Source of the DNA: Azosocius agrarius
GTDB taxonomy: Bacteria; Pseudomonadota; Gammaproteobacteria; UBA6186; Azoamicaceae
Assembly (NCBI GenBank): GCA_016432505.1
Contig: CP066692.1
Location: forward strand, 186,001 to 250,000
Direction of reading: 5' to 3'
DNA: 64,000 nucleotides
The notes beneath the pieces were generated by a model that searched no databases, was not told the origin of the DNA, and saw only the letters and a program-made list of their open reading frames with translations. Shown here piece after piece: positions 37,058 to 45,447 of the stretch. Every line of letters begins with the position of its first letter. Positions within the stretch are counted from its first letter, which is position 1. The translations under genes were made by a program, and so were the position numbers.

Positions 37058-38535
37058 TTTTTCATAAGAGGAAACAATATAACATCTTTAATAGACAAAG
37101 ATCCAGTAAAAATCATAACTAATCTATCTATACCAATTCCTTCTCCAGCTGTAGGCGGAAGCCCATATTCTAAAGCTTTAATATAACTTTCATCATAATA
37201 AATATTGTTATCTTTTTTTATATCAATATCAATAATTTGTTTTTTAAATTTGTCACTTTGCAATACAGAATCATTTAATTCAGAAAATCCATTAGCTATT
37301 TCAAATCCATTAATATAAAACTCAAATCTATCTGTTTTACCAATATTTATATTAGAATGTTTAGACAATGGAGAAACTTCAACTGGATAATCAATAATAA
37401 AAGTAGGTTTTTTTAATTTATTTTCAACTAATGCTTCAAATAATATAACTTGTAATTTTTTTATATTCCATGAAATATCAAATGATATATTTAATAAATT
37501 TAATTCATTTTTTAATAAATCTAAATCAGAAATAACATTAAAATTCAAATTAGTATACTTTAAAATAGAATCAAACATAGTTATACAATCAAAATTATTA
37601 TTCAAATCAATAATATCAAATAAATTAATATCATTAAATAAATATTGATATAATTTTTTAATTAAAAGTTCTGTTAATTCCATTAAATATCTATAATCAA
37701 CATATGCTTGATAAAATTCTATCATTGTAAATTCACTATTATGTCTAACTGACAAACCTTCATTACGAAAAGATCTATTAATTTCAAAAATTTTTTCAAA
37801 ACCTCCTATGATTAATTTTTTCAAATATAATTCAGGAGCAATTCTTAAGTATAAATTTATACCTAATGAATTATGAAATGTTTTAAAAGGCCTAGCTGTC
37901 GCCCCTCCAGGGATACTATGCATCATAGGAGTTTCTATTTCTAAAAAATTCATATTTAAAAAAAAATTGCGAATGAACTGAATTAATTTTAATCTAATAA
38001 GAAAAATCTTCTTTGTTTTTTTATTAACAATTAAATCTAAATATCTATTTCTATAACATAATTCTTTATCTTGTAAACCACTCCACTTACTTGGAAACGA
38101 ACTTAAAGATTTTACAAGTAATCTAAGATCATAAACTTTTAAAGATAACATCTCAGTATTTGTTAAAAATAAAATTCCGTATACCCAAACAATGTCTCCA
38201 ACATCTAATAATTCAAAAAATTTATAAGAATCTAAACTTAAATTTTCTTTTTTTACATATAATTGAATATTTCCACTAAAATCTTGTAAATTTAAAAAAG
38301 ATGCTTTACCAAAGAATCTTTTACTTATAATTCTTCCAGAGAGAAGAAAAAACATATCTTCAAAAAAAAATTTATCAATAAATAAATCCTTATAAAACAA
38401 ATATATATCAGAAATATTATTAACTTTTCTAAAAAAATTAGGATACAAATCTATATCAGAAAAATTATCTATTTTTCTTCTTCTTGAAAAATTTTCTTTT
38501 CTTAAATTTATAAACAAATTATTAACACAAATCAT
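37054..38535 (-). CDS. lysS: lysyl-tRNA synthetase (class II)
   Basis: Charges tRNA-Lys, 493 aa (E. coli 505). The N-terminal OB-fold anticodon domain is followed by the class II core: RNRYLDLI (motif 1 region), PMMHSIPGGATARPF, APELYLKKLIIGG, FEINRSFRNEGLSVRHNSEFTMIEFY (motif 2) and the C-terminal GLPPTAGEGIGIDRLVM (motif 3). It lies directly downstream of prfB, the prfB-lysS order also found in E. coli. Confidence 0.97.
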   Translation of the reverse strand: MICVNNLFINLRKENFSRRRKIDNFSDIDLYPNFFRKVNNISDIYLFYKDLFIDKFFFEDMFFLLSGRIISKRFFGKASFLNLQDFSGNIQLYVKKENLSLDSYKFFELLDVGDIVWVYGILFLTNTEMLSLKVYDLRLLVKSLSSFPSKWSGLQDKELCYRNRYLDLIVNKKTKKIFLIRLKLIQFIRNFFLNMNFLEIETPMMHSIPGGATARPFKTFHNSLGINLYLRIAPELYLKKLIIGGFEKIFEINRSFRNEGLSVRHNSEFTMIEFYQAYVDYRYLMELTELLIKKLYQYLFNDINLFDIIDLNNNFDCITMFDSILKYTNLNFNVISDLDLLKNELNLLNISFDISWNIKKLQVILFEALVENKLKKPTFIIDYPVEVSPLSKHSNINIGKTDRFEFYINGFEIANGFSELNDSVLQSDKFKKQIIDIDIKKDNNIYYDESYIKALEYGLPPTAGEGIGIDRLVMIFTGSLSIKDVILFPLMKN

Positions 38536-38566
38536 TTAAATTACTCTTAAAATACATTAACTAAAC

Positions 38567-39656
38567 TTAATATCCTTTTTCAATTGCTTTTTTTATAAAA
38601 ACATCAATACCACCATCTAAAACAAAAGACAAATTATTAATTTCAATATTTGTTCTTAAATCTTTAACCCTAGATTGATCAAAAATATAAGATCTAATTT
38701 GCCTTCCCCATGTTATATCACATTTAGAATCACTTAAATTTTTTTTTTCATTTTCTTTTTTTAAAGATTCTATTTTATATAATTTGGCTTTTAACTGTTT
38801 AATTGCCATTTGCTTATTCAAATGCTGAGATCTATTTGCCTGACATTGAACAACTACACCAGTAGAAATATGTGTAATTCTAACAGCAGAATCAGTTTTA
38901 TTAACATGTTGTCCACCAACCCCTCCTGCTTTATAAGTGTCAATTTTTATATCCTTATAAGATAATTCTAATATCTCATTATCAATAATTTCTGGATATA
39001 CAAATACTGAAACAAAAGAAGTATGTCTTCGATTTAAAGAATTAAAAGGAGAATGTCTAACTAAACGATGTATTCCAGTTTCAGTTCTTAACCATCCAAA
39101 AGCATATTTACCAATAATTCTCATAGTTATATTTTTAATACCAGCAATTTCACCTTTATTAATATCTAAAATTTCAACTAAAAAATCATGTTTATCTGCC
39201 CATTTTAAATAAAGCTTAAACAATATATCAGCAAAATCTTGTGCATCAATACCACCTAACCCAGCTTTTATATCTATAAAAGCATGATTAATATCATTAA
39301 TTTTATAAAACATTTTATTTAACTCAAATAAGAAAAAAATTTTTTCCAATTTTTTAATAAAATTATCTATATAAATTAGATGTTTTATAATTAAAATATC
39401 TAAATAAAAATAACTACATAACTCATAAAATAAACAATAAAAATTATTTATAATGCAAATTATATTTTCAATTTCTTTTTTAAAAAAAAATAAAACTATT
39501 AATAAATTTTTATTATAAAAATTAAAATTATTTCTTAATTGAAATAAAATTTTAAATAAAAAATTTATTTTTTTATCGCAATTAAAGACAACCCCTAAAA
39601 AAAATAATTTTTTTTTGTATCAACACAATATAATCAATAACATACTTTATATACAT
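38567..39656 (-). CDS. prfB: peptide chain release factor 2, programmed +1 frameshift
   Basis: RF2 ends translation at UGA and UAA. The main frame (38567 to about 39585) encodes the SPF anticodon-like tripeptide in RHSPFNSLNRRHTSF and the catalytic GGQ in AGGVGGQHVNK. It has no usable start of its own. A second ATG at 39656, with AGGG upstream, opens a 24-codon leader frame ending in RGCL and then TAA (39584-39582). The junction AGG GGT TGT CTT TAA T mirrors the E. coli site AGG GGG TAT CTT TGA C: an internal SD-like AGGGG (39596-39592), then slippery CTT. A +1 shift joins RGCL to NCDKKINF, as RGYL joins DYDAKK in E. coli. The stop is UAA, not the usual UGA. Confidence 0.92.
39582..39596 (-). 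promoter_or_regulatory. RF2 programmed +1 frameshift site
   Basis: Recoding signal inside prfB: SD-like AGGGG, then TTGT, slippery CTT (39587-39585) and the in-frame stop TAA (39584-39582). The leader reading frame stops here, and the downstream frame is reached by slipping one base forward from CTT to TTT. Codon distance from the start (stop at codon 25; codon 26 in E. coli) is nearly conserved. Confidence 0.88.
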
Positions 39657-39694
39657 AAAAATAACCCTAAAATACAATTTATAACAAAAATATA

Positions 39695-41536
39695 TTATAT
39701 TTTTACATTAGATTTTAATAACAAATAATCTTTATATAAAAGAGATTCAAAATCAGTATAATTTTTAAAATAAATATTTCTAGTTTTTAAAAAATCATAT
39801 AAATTATTAAATCTATTAAATCCGCTTATTATATTTGTTAAAGAAATTAATTTAATATTTTTATCAAAAAACAAAATATTTTTAGAAATCCAAATTTTAT
39901 ATTGAGACAAAAAAATACTAAATAAATTATTTATCAAATATTTAGACAAGTTAGAATTCATAAAAATGTTTTTATACATATAAAACGAAGTTTCATATTT
40001 TTTAAAAAAAAAATAAGGAACAATGCCTAAATCCAAATATTTAAACAAATATCTGTTTATACAATTTATAATACTTAAACGCTTCATAAAAAATACATAA
40101 TACTTTAATTTATAAAAATATTCATATTTTTTTTGAAAAGAAGAAGCCCAATATTTATTAACATTAATTATAATATAATATCCTGAATTAATTTTAATAA
40201 GATTAGTAAAATTTTTCAATAAAACAATATCATCATTAAATGATAAATTAAAAACATCATTATAACAATTAATCATATTATATTTGTTAACTACAAATAA
40301 ATATGTTTCTCTTTCTTTTAATGAAATTTGTTCAGCTATACTCTTAATATTAAAATTATCAAAAATAAGATCTGAAACAGATTCACTTATTTCTAATAAA
40401 TGAGTTTCAAAAAATACACGTTTATAATCATTTAAAACATCATAATAAACAACATCATAACTTTTATTAAAAGTACCTAATTTATCTAATAATTGAATAA
40501 TATACAAACCATAATCAGTTAATAACAAATCTGAAAAATCTCCTTTATTTAATTTAAATATAGAACGTTCTAAAAAATTATTTAAAATATCTCCTTTTTT
40601 ATACATCCATCCAACATTTCCATTATTACAAAGTAAAAAATAATCACTAGAAAAATTCACTAAATTTTCACTATTTAAAATTAAATTTCTTAGATCATTA
40701 TATATCTTTTTAATATATTCCATATTAATAGAATAATTTTCATTATAATAAATAACAAAACTTTTTACATTTACACATTCCGGATAAGTATAATAATTTA
40801 TAAATTTATCATAATGATTTTTTATTTTATAATTATCATAATTTATATCTATAATAAAATTATCAATAGATAAATCTATACACGATATATCAATTTGAGG
40901 AATAATAGAAATTTTATTTTTATAAAAATCAATATCTAAATCAGATATAAAAAAATCATTAAATAAAAAAAATTTATTATAAACAATGGATAAACAATCT
41001 CTAATTTGATAAACGTTATCAATATATAATAAAAATTCTTCATCTATAATAAACGACGATAATTTAATAGAATCTTCGATTTGAGATATTAAAAGTTCTT
41101 TATTAATAAAGAAAAAAAAATCTTTTTCACTAATATTATTTTTATTCAAAACAGATTTATATAAATTAGTAGAAAAAACTCCATCATTTTTAAAATATGA
41201 TATATTAAAAATAAAATTCATAATATTATGCTTTGAAATTTTCAATTCAAATTTTTTTATTTCATACAATAAAACAACTTCTTTTAATAAAATTTTTTTA
41301 GCAATATCATTAATATTATTTTTGGAAAAATAATTATAATTCAAATCGCTGTTTTTCTTTAAAATGCAAGATAAATTATTAATCATATTAAAAGAAACAT
41401 TTACATCATTGTATATTAAATTATTTTTTTTACTAAAAACACCATAATAATCAATAAACATAAATGAAAAAATTATAAAAAATATAATTACAAATATTAA
41501 AAATTTTTTAATTTTATAAAAAAGTAACTGAAACAT
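39695..41536 (-). CDS. ppiD: PpiD-like periplasmic parvulin/SurA_N chaperone
   Basis: Membrane-anchored periplasmic folding factor, 613 aa (E. coli PpiD 623). One N-terminal helix (LIFVIIFFIIFSFMFI) is followed by a large periplasmic region. The most recognisable piece is the parvulin-like end segment GNVGWMYKKGDI, then LNKGDFSDLLLTDYGLYIIQLLD. The rest is strongly diverged. Synteny supports the name: it follows hupB and two tRNAs exactly where ppiD follows hupB in Pseudomonas and E. coli. Peptidyl-prolyl isomerase activity is uncertain; a chaperone role for secreted proteins is more likely. Confidence 0.78.
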   Translation of the reverse strand: MFQLLFYKIKKFLIFVIIFFIIFSFMFIDYYGVFSKKNNLIYNDVNVSFNMINNLSCILKKNSDLNYNYFSKNNINDIAKKILLKEVVLLYEIKKFELKISKHNIMNFIFNISYFKNDGVFSTNLYKSVLNKNNISEKDFFFFINKELLISQIEDSIKLSSFIIDEEFLLYIDNVYQIRDCLSIVYNKFFLFNDFFISDLDIDFYKNKISIIPQIDISCIDLSIDNFIIDINYDNYKIKNHYDKFINYYTYPECVNVKSFVIYYNENYSINMEYIKKIYNDLRNLILNSENLVNFSSDYFLLCNNGNVGWMYKKGDILNNFLERSIFKLNKGDFSDLLLTDYGLYIIQLLDKLGTFNKSYDVVYYDVLNDYKRVFFETHLLEISESVSDLIFDNFNIKSIAEQISLKERETYLFVVNKYNMINCYNDVFNLSFNDDIVLLKNFTNLIKINSGYYIIINVNKYWASSFQKKYEYFYKLKYYVFFMKRLSIINCINRYLFKYLDLGIVPYFFFKKYETSFYMYKNIFMNSNLSKYLINNLFSIFLSQYKIWISKNILFFDKNIKLISLTNIISGFNRFNNLYDFLKTRNIYFKNYTDFESLLYKDYLLLKSNVKI

Positions 41537-41573
41537 CTAAAATATATTATAAATTATTTTTAACTATTAAACA

Positions 41574-41647
41574 CGGAGCGGACGGGACTCGAACCCGCGA
41601 CCCCCGGCGTGACAGGCCAGTATTCTAACCATCTAAACTACCGCTCC
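41574..41647 (-). tRNA. tRNA-Asp (GTC)
   Basis: Nearly identical to E. coli tRNA-Asp: acceptor GGAGCGG/CCGCTCC with discriminator G, anticodon loop CTGTCAC giving GTC, and T arm CGGGTTCGAGTCCCG. CCA is not encoded. It lies between hupB/tRNA-Val and ppiD. Confidence 0.96.
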
Positions 41648-41662
41648 AAAATTTTTATTAAA

Positions 41663-41734
41663 TAGGTGTTGAGGGATTTGAACCCACGACCCTCGCCTTG
41701 TAAGGGCGATGCTCTCCCACTGAGCTAAACACCC
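41663..41734 (-). tRNA. tRNA-Val (TAC)
   Basis: Cloverleaf with acceptor GGGTGTT/AACACCT (terminal G-U), D arm GCTC/GAGC, anticodon stem TCGCC/GGCGA and loop CTTACAA, so the anticodon is TAC. The T stem has one T-T mismatch. Discriminator is A and CCA is not encoded. It is paired with tRNA-Asp 15 bases downstream. Confidence 0.94.
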
Positions 41735-41768
41735 ATAAAATACATATAACAAAACAACAAAAATAATA

Positions 41769-42056
41769 TCAACAACTTATATTATTAACTAAAGTTTTTA
41801 ATTTTTTCCCCGGCCTAAATACAGGAACTTTTGAAGCATCAATATTTATTTTTTCACCAGTTTTAGGATTTCTACCTAATCTAGAAGGACGATTTTTAAT
41901 ACTAAAAGTTCCAAATCCAGTAATAGTTATTACACCATTATCTTTAGTTAATTCAGTAGCAATTGTACTTAAAAGAACATCTAAAATATGATTGGATTTT
42001 GCTTTTGTAATATGTGTTCTAGACGCAACAACCCCAATTAAGTCAGCCTTATTCAC
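41769..42056 (-). CDS. hupB: DNA-binding protein HU (GTG start)
   Basis: Histone-like nucleoid protein, 95 aa. The alignment to HU is clear from NKADLIGVVA through GFGTFSIKNRPSRLGRNPKTGEKI, the DNA-bending arm, to VPVFRPGKKLK. The start is GTG (42056-42054), with AAGGGG seven bases upstream and the second residue Asn as in HU (MNK). A longer open frame continues upstream but has no HU-like sequence. lon, which usually lies between clpX and hupB, is absent. Confidence 0.96.
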   Translation of the reverse strand: MNKADLIGVVASRTHITKAKSNHILDVLLSTIATELTKDNGVITITGFGTFSIKNRPSRLGRNPKTGEKINIDASKVPVFRPGKKLKTLVNNISC

Positions 42057-42155
42057 ATTACAACCCCTTACAATATATAAAACATATAGAATATAAATAT
42101 AACAACAGCAAATTAAACAGTCAAGCATGTTTTACAATATTAATAAATAAAAATT

Positions 42156-43424
42156 TTAATCATAATATAAATTAGATATATTAATTTCATTATTAAAAAC
42201 TAATAATGCTTTTATTCCTTCATTTATCATAACAGAATCTATAATAACTTGACATACTCTATCAATGGATGGAATATAATACATAGTATCTAACAATATA
42301 TTTTCCATTATAGCACGTAATCCTCTAGCTCCAGTTTTTCTAATCATTGCTTGTGTTGCTATTTTTTTTAAAATACTATATTTAAATTTTAAATTTATAC
42401 CATCCATTTCAAAAATTTTTTTATATTGATTAGATAATGCATTTTTAGGATAAAGCAATATATTTATTAATGCAAATTCATCTAACTCTTCTAAAGTAGC
42501 AATTAAAGGCAATCTACCAACAAATTCTGGAATGAGGCCATATTTTATTAAATCTTCAGGAACAACATTTTTAATAACATCATTTTTATACTTATTATCA
42601 ACATTAATTATAGAAGAAAAACCTATAAGCGATTTATCACATCTATTATTTATAATTTTATCTAAACCAACAAAAGCTCCACCACAAATAAACAAAATAC
42701 CAGAAGTATCAACTTGAACAAATTCCTGCTGGGGGTGTTTTCTTCCACCATGAGGTGGTACAGAAGTTATAGAACCTTCTATAAGTTTTAATAATGCTTG
42801 TTGTACCCCTTCTCCAGAAACATCCCTAGTAATAGAAGGATTATCAGATTTTTTACATATTTTATCAATTTCGTCAATATAAACAATTCCTGTTTCAGCT
42901 TTTGATATATTATAATCACACTTTTGCAATAATTTCTGTATAATATTTTCTACATCTTCTCCTACATATCCTGCTTCCGTTAATGTTGTAGCATCAGCTA
43001 TAGTAAAAGGTACATCTAAAAGTTTAGCTAAAGTTTCAGCCAATAACGTTTTTCCACTACCTGTAGGTCCAATTAATAATATGTTACTTTTACCCAATTC
43101 TATAATTTCATTTTGAAAATCTATAGTTAATCTCTTATAATGATTATAAACTGCAACAGATAAAATTTTTTTAGCAAAAGACTGCCCTATAACATATGAA
43201 TCTAAAACTAATAATATTTCTTTAGGAGTAGGTAAATTAGATAAAGAAGATTTTATAGAAACATTATGTTTTATATCTTCATACATAATATCATTACAAA
43301 AAGTTACACATTCATCACAAATAAAAACTGCAGGACCAGCTATTAATTTTTTTACTTCATGTTGACTTTTTCCACAAAAAGAACAATATAAAAGCTTTAC
43401 ATTATCATTATTGTCTTCATTCAT
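42156..43424 (-). CDS. clpX: Clp protease ATP-binding subunit ClpX
   Basis: AAA+ unfoldase that feeds ClpP, 422 aa. The N-terminal zinc domain has CSFCGK and FICDECV. Walker A is GPTGSGKTLLAE, Walker B is GIVYIDEIDKI, and the pore and sensor regions GEGVQQALLKLIEG and RKTGARGLRAI are present. The IGF loop that docks on ClpP is kept (LIGFSS). It follows clpP by 36 bases. Confidence 0.98.
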   Translation of the reverse strand: MNEDNNDNVKLLYCSFCGKSQHEVKKLIAGPAVFICDECVTFCNDIMYEDIKHNVSIKSSLSNLPTPKEILLVLDSYVIGQSFAKKILSVAVYNHYKRLTIDFQNEIIELGKSNILLIGPTGSGKTLLAETLAKLLDVPFTIADATTLTEAGYVGEDVENIIQKLLQKCDYNISKAETGIVYIDEIDKICKKSDNPSITRDVSGEGVQQALLKLIEGSITSVPPHGGRKHPQQEFVQVDTSGILFICGGAFVGLDKIINNRCDKSLIGFSSIINVDNKYKNDVIKNVVPEDLIKYGLIPEFVGRLPLIATLEELDEFALINILLYPKNALSNQYKKIFEMDGINLKFKYSILKKIATQAMIRKTGARGLRAIMENILLDTMYYIPSIDRVCQVIIDSVMINEGIKALLVFNNEINISNLYYD

Positions 43425-43460
43425 AACATTCCCTTAACATAAAAAATATAAACGATATAT

Positions 43461-44051
43461 TTAACGATGTTTAATTAAATTATCAACAATTCCATAATTT
43501 ATAGATTCTTCAGCTGACATAAAATAATCTCTTTCAGTATCTTTTTTTATTGTAAAAATATCTTTCCCAGTATGGACAGATAAAATTTTATTAAGTTTAA
43601 ATCTTAATAATAAAATTTCTTTTGCTTGAATTTCAATATCACTAGCTTGCCCAGTGCACCCTCCCAAAGGCTGATGAATCATAACTCTAGAATTTGGCAA
43701 TATATATCTCTTTCCTTTAGTTCCACAAGATAAAAGTAATGCACCCATGCTTGATGCTTGCCCTATACATAAAGTACTTACATCAGATTTTATAAACTGT
43801 ATAGTATCATATATTGACAATCCAGCTGTGACTCCCCCACCAGGAGAATTAATATATAAAGAAATATCTTTACCAGAATCTTCTGATTCTAAATATAAAA
43901 GTTGAGCAACAACTAAATTAGCCATATGCTCTTCTATGGCTCCAACAATAAAAATTATTCTATCTTTTAACAATCTAGAATAAATATCATATCCCCGCTC
44001 ACCTCGAGCCGTTTGTTCTACAACCATAGGTATCAAATTTGAAGTAATCAT
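43461..44051 (-). CDS. clpP: ATP-dependent Clp protease proteolytic subunit
   Basis: Serine protease of the ClpXP complex, 196 aa. The triad is Ser101 in GQASSMGA, His126 in MIHQPLGG and Asp175 in ERDYFMS, with the same spacing as E. coli. The oxyanion strand INSPGGGVTAG is present. The start is ATG 44051 (MITSNLIPMVVEQTARGERGYDIYS) with GAGG upstream. A longer frame reaches back into tRNA-Leu and is not credible. tig, the usual upstream neighbour, is missing, so clpP directly follows a tRNA cluster. Confidence 0.98.
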   Translation of the reverse strand: MITSNLIPMVVEQTARGERGYDIYSRLLKDRIIFIVGAIEEHMANLVVAQLLYLESEDSGKDISLYINSPGGGVTAGLSIYDTIQFIKSDVSTLCIGQASSMGALLLSCGTKGKRYILPNSRVMIHQPLGGCTGQASDIEIQAKEILLLRFKLNKILSVHTGKDIFTIKKDTERDYFMSAEESINYGIVDNLIKHR

Positions 44052-44171
44052 AAATACCTCACAAAACAAAAAAATATAATTTACAAAATATATAAATACT
44101 ATAACATCAAAAAGTATACACAACAATATAAAAAATTTATTTTTTTTATAATTTACATTATAAAATATAAA

Positions 44172-44253
44172 TACGAAAAGAGAGAATCGAACTCTCACGG
44201 GAAAGCCCATTGGATTCTAAGTCCAAAGCGTCTACCAATTTCGCCATTTTCGC
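44172..44253 (-). tRNA. tRNA-Leu (TAG)
   Basis: 82-base tRNA with a class II variable arm. Acceptor GCGAAAA/TTTTCGT, D arm with the Leu-type AAATTGGTAGACGC, anticodon stem TTGGA/TCCAA around CTTAGAA giving TAG, and discriminator A. CCA is not encoded. Last tRNA of the Pro-Arg-His-Leu cluster. Confidence 0.94.
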
Positions 44254-44272
44254 AATTTTACAATTTTACAAG

Positions 44273-44346
44273 GGTGAATAATGGGAATCGAACCCACAAC
44301 CACTGGAATCACAATCCAGAGCTCTACCAATTAAGCTATATTCACC
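44273..44346 (-). tRNA. tRNA-His (GTG)
   Basis: Anticodon stem CTGGA/TCCAG around TTGTGAT gives GTG. The extra G at the 5' end (G-1) opposite C73, the identity element for histidyl-tRNA synthetase, can be read. T arm GTGGGTTCGATTCCCAT. CCA is not encoded. Confidence 0.95.
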
Positions 44347-44359
44347 AAATAATAACAAT

Positions 44360-44433
44360 CGCGCTTAGCAGGACTCGAACCTGCAACCGTCGGCTTAGAA
44401 GGCCGATGCTCTATCCAATTGAGCCATAAGCGC
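44360..44433 (-). tRNA. tRNA-Arg (TCT)
   Basis: Acceptor GCGCTTA/TAAGCGC with discriminator G, anticodon loop CTTCTAA giving TCT for AGA/AGG codons, and T arm GCAGGTTCGAGTCCTGC. AGA is expected to be the dominant Arg codon in such an AT-rich genome. CCA is not encoded. Confidence 0.95.
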
Positions 44434-44440
44434 TTATAAA

Positions 44441-44514
44441 TCGGGGCAGAGGGATTTGAACCCCCGGCCACCTGCTCCCAAAGCAGGCGCGCTACCAGAC
44501 TGCGCTATACCCCG
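44441..44514 (-). tRNA. tRNA-Pro (TGG)
   Basis: Acceptor CGGGGTA/TGCCCCG (one A-T/T-A pair at the base), D arm GCGC/GCGC, anticodon stem CCTGC/GCAGG around TTTGGGA giving TGG. Discriminator is A and CCA is not encoded. First tRNA after the promoter at 44527-44555. Confidence 0.95.
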
Positions 44515-44526
44515 AATATGCATGGT

Positions 44527-44555
44527 ATTATACATACATAAATAAAAAAGGTCAA
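44527..44555 (-). promoter_or_regulatory. near-consensus sigma70 promoter of the tRNA-clp unit
   Basis: On the minus strand TTGACC (44555-44550), exactly 17 bases, then a perfect TATAAT (44532-44527), then 12 bases to tRNA-Pro. This is the best promoter seen in the window. It should drive tRNA-Pro/Arg/His/Leu and probably clpP-clpX. Confidence 0.78.
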
Positions 44556-44606
44556 TTGATTAATTATAATATAAAATAGATAAAAAGAACTAATATAAAT
44601 AAAAAA

Positions 44607-45440
44607 ATGAATACAAAAATTAAAAACATAATAAATGGCTTTTATTATTCTAATGAAATTTTATTAAATATAAAAAATAAAATTAAAAATAAAAAAAAAC
44701 CATCATTAGCAATATTAAATATTGGAAAAAATATATCATCACATATATATATTAAAAACAAAATAAATGCATGTAAAAAAATAAAATTTACTTATCAAAT
44801 ATATAACTTATCACAAAATATATCACAATTTAAATTAACAAATTTAATATTTAAACTAAACAAAAAAAAATATATAAATGGAATTATAACACAATTACCA
44901 CTACCAAAAACTTTAAATATAAACCATATTCTTATAAATATAAATATAAAAAAAGACGTAGATGGATTAAACCCAATTAATTTAGGAAAAATAATGATTA
45001 ATGAAAAAACTTTCAAAACATGTATTGCCGCTGTAATAACATATATATTTAAAAAAAAAAATATAAATAACAACTTATATGCTACTATAATAGGAACGTC
45101 AATAACAGTAGGTACGCCTATCATATTAGAGTTATTAAAAAAAAATATTTCAATAACAACTTGTAATGAATTTACAAATAACATAATTTTTAAAATAAAA
45201 AATTCTAATATATTAATATCAGCTGTAGGAAAAATAAATAAATACAACTATGATATAATAAAGAATAAAATTTTAATAATAGATATTGGAATAAATAAAA
45301 TAAATAACAAAACTATTGGAGATTTAGATTTTTTTAAATTAAAAAACAAAACAAAATATATAACACCAATTCCAGGTGGGGTTGGACCAATAACAGTAGC
45401 TATGTTGTTAAAAAATACATTTAAAGCTTATAATTTATAA
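44607..45440 (+). CDS. folD: methylene-THF dehydrogenase/cyclohydrolase FolD
   Basis: Bifunctional enzyme converting 5,10-methylene-THF to 10-formyl-THF with NADP, 277 aa (E. coli 288). Catalytic Lys52 in IYIKNKINAC aligns with E. coli Lys54. Further motifs are GIITQLPLP, KDVDGLNPINLG, the dinucleotide site IIGTSITVGTP and the C-terminal ITPIPGGVGPITVAML. It supplies the formyl donor for initiator tRNA. The Lys/Asn/Ile-rich surface reflects the plus-strand base skew. The folD-tRNA-clpP order matches Pseudomonas. Confidence 0.95.
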   Translation: MNTKIKNIINGFYYSNEILLNIKNKIKNKKKPSLAILNIGKNISSHIYIKNKINACKKIKFTYQIYNLSQNISQFKLTNLIFKLNKKKYINGIITQLPLPKTLNINHILININIKKDVDGLNPINLGKIMINEKTFKTCIAAVITYIFKKKNINNNLYATIIGTSITVGTPIILELLKKNISITTCNEFTNNIIFKIKNSNILISAVGKINKYNYDIIKNKILIIDIGINKINNKTIGDLDFFKLKNKTKYITPIPGGVGPITVAMLLKNTFKAYNL

Positions 45441-45447
45441 ATATCAA

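Noticed and set aside
38567..39349. prfB as a truncated gene or pseudogene lacking its N-terminal domain
   Set aside because: The frame continues upstream without a start and meets a leader frame at a canonical AGGGG-CTT-stop site, so it is a programmed frameshift rather than damage.
42057..42128. 24-residue N-terminal extension of HU
   Set aside because: Hydrophobic low-quality sequence; GTG 42056 with AAGGGG matches HU exactly.
44052..44210. 53-residue N-terminal extension of clpP
   Set aside because: It would overlap tRNA-Leu and has no ClpP similarity; the ATG at 44051 has GAGG upstream.
44795..45247. 150-codon minus-strand open frame opposite folD
   Set aside because: Shadow of folD in a low-complexity AT-rich stretch; no family resemblance or ribosome-binding site.
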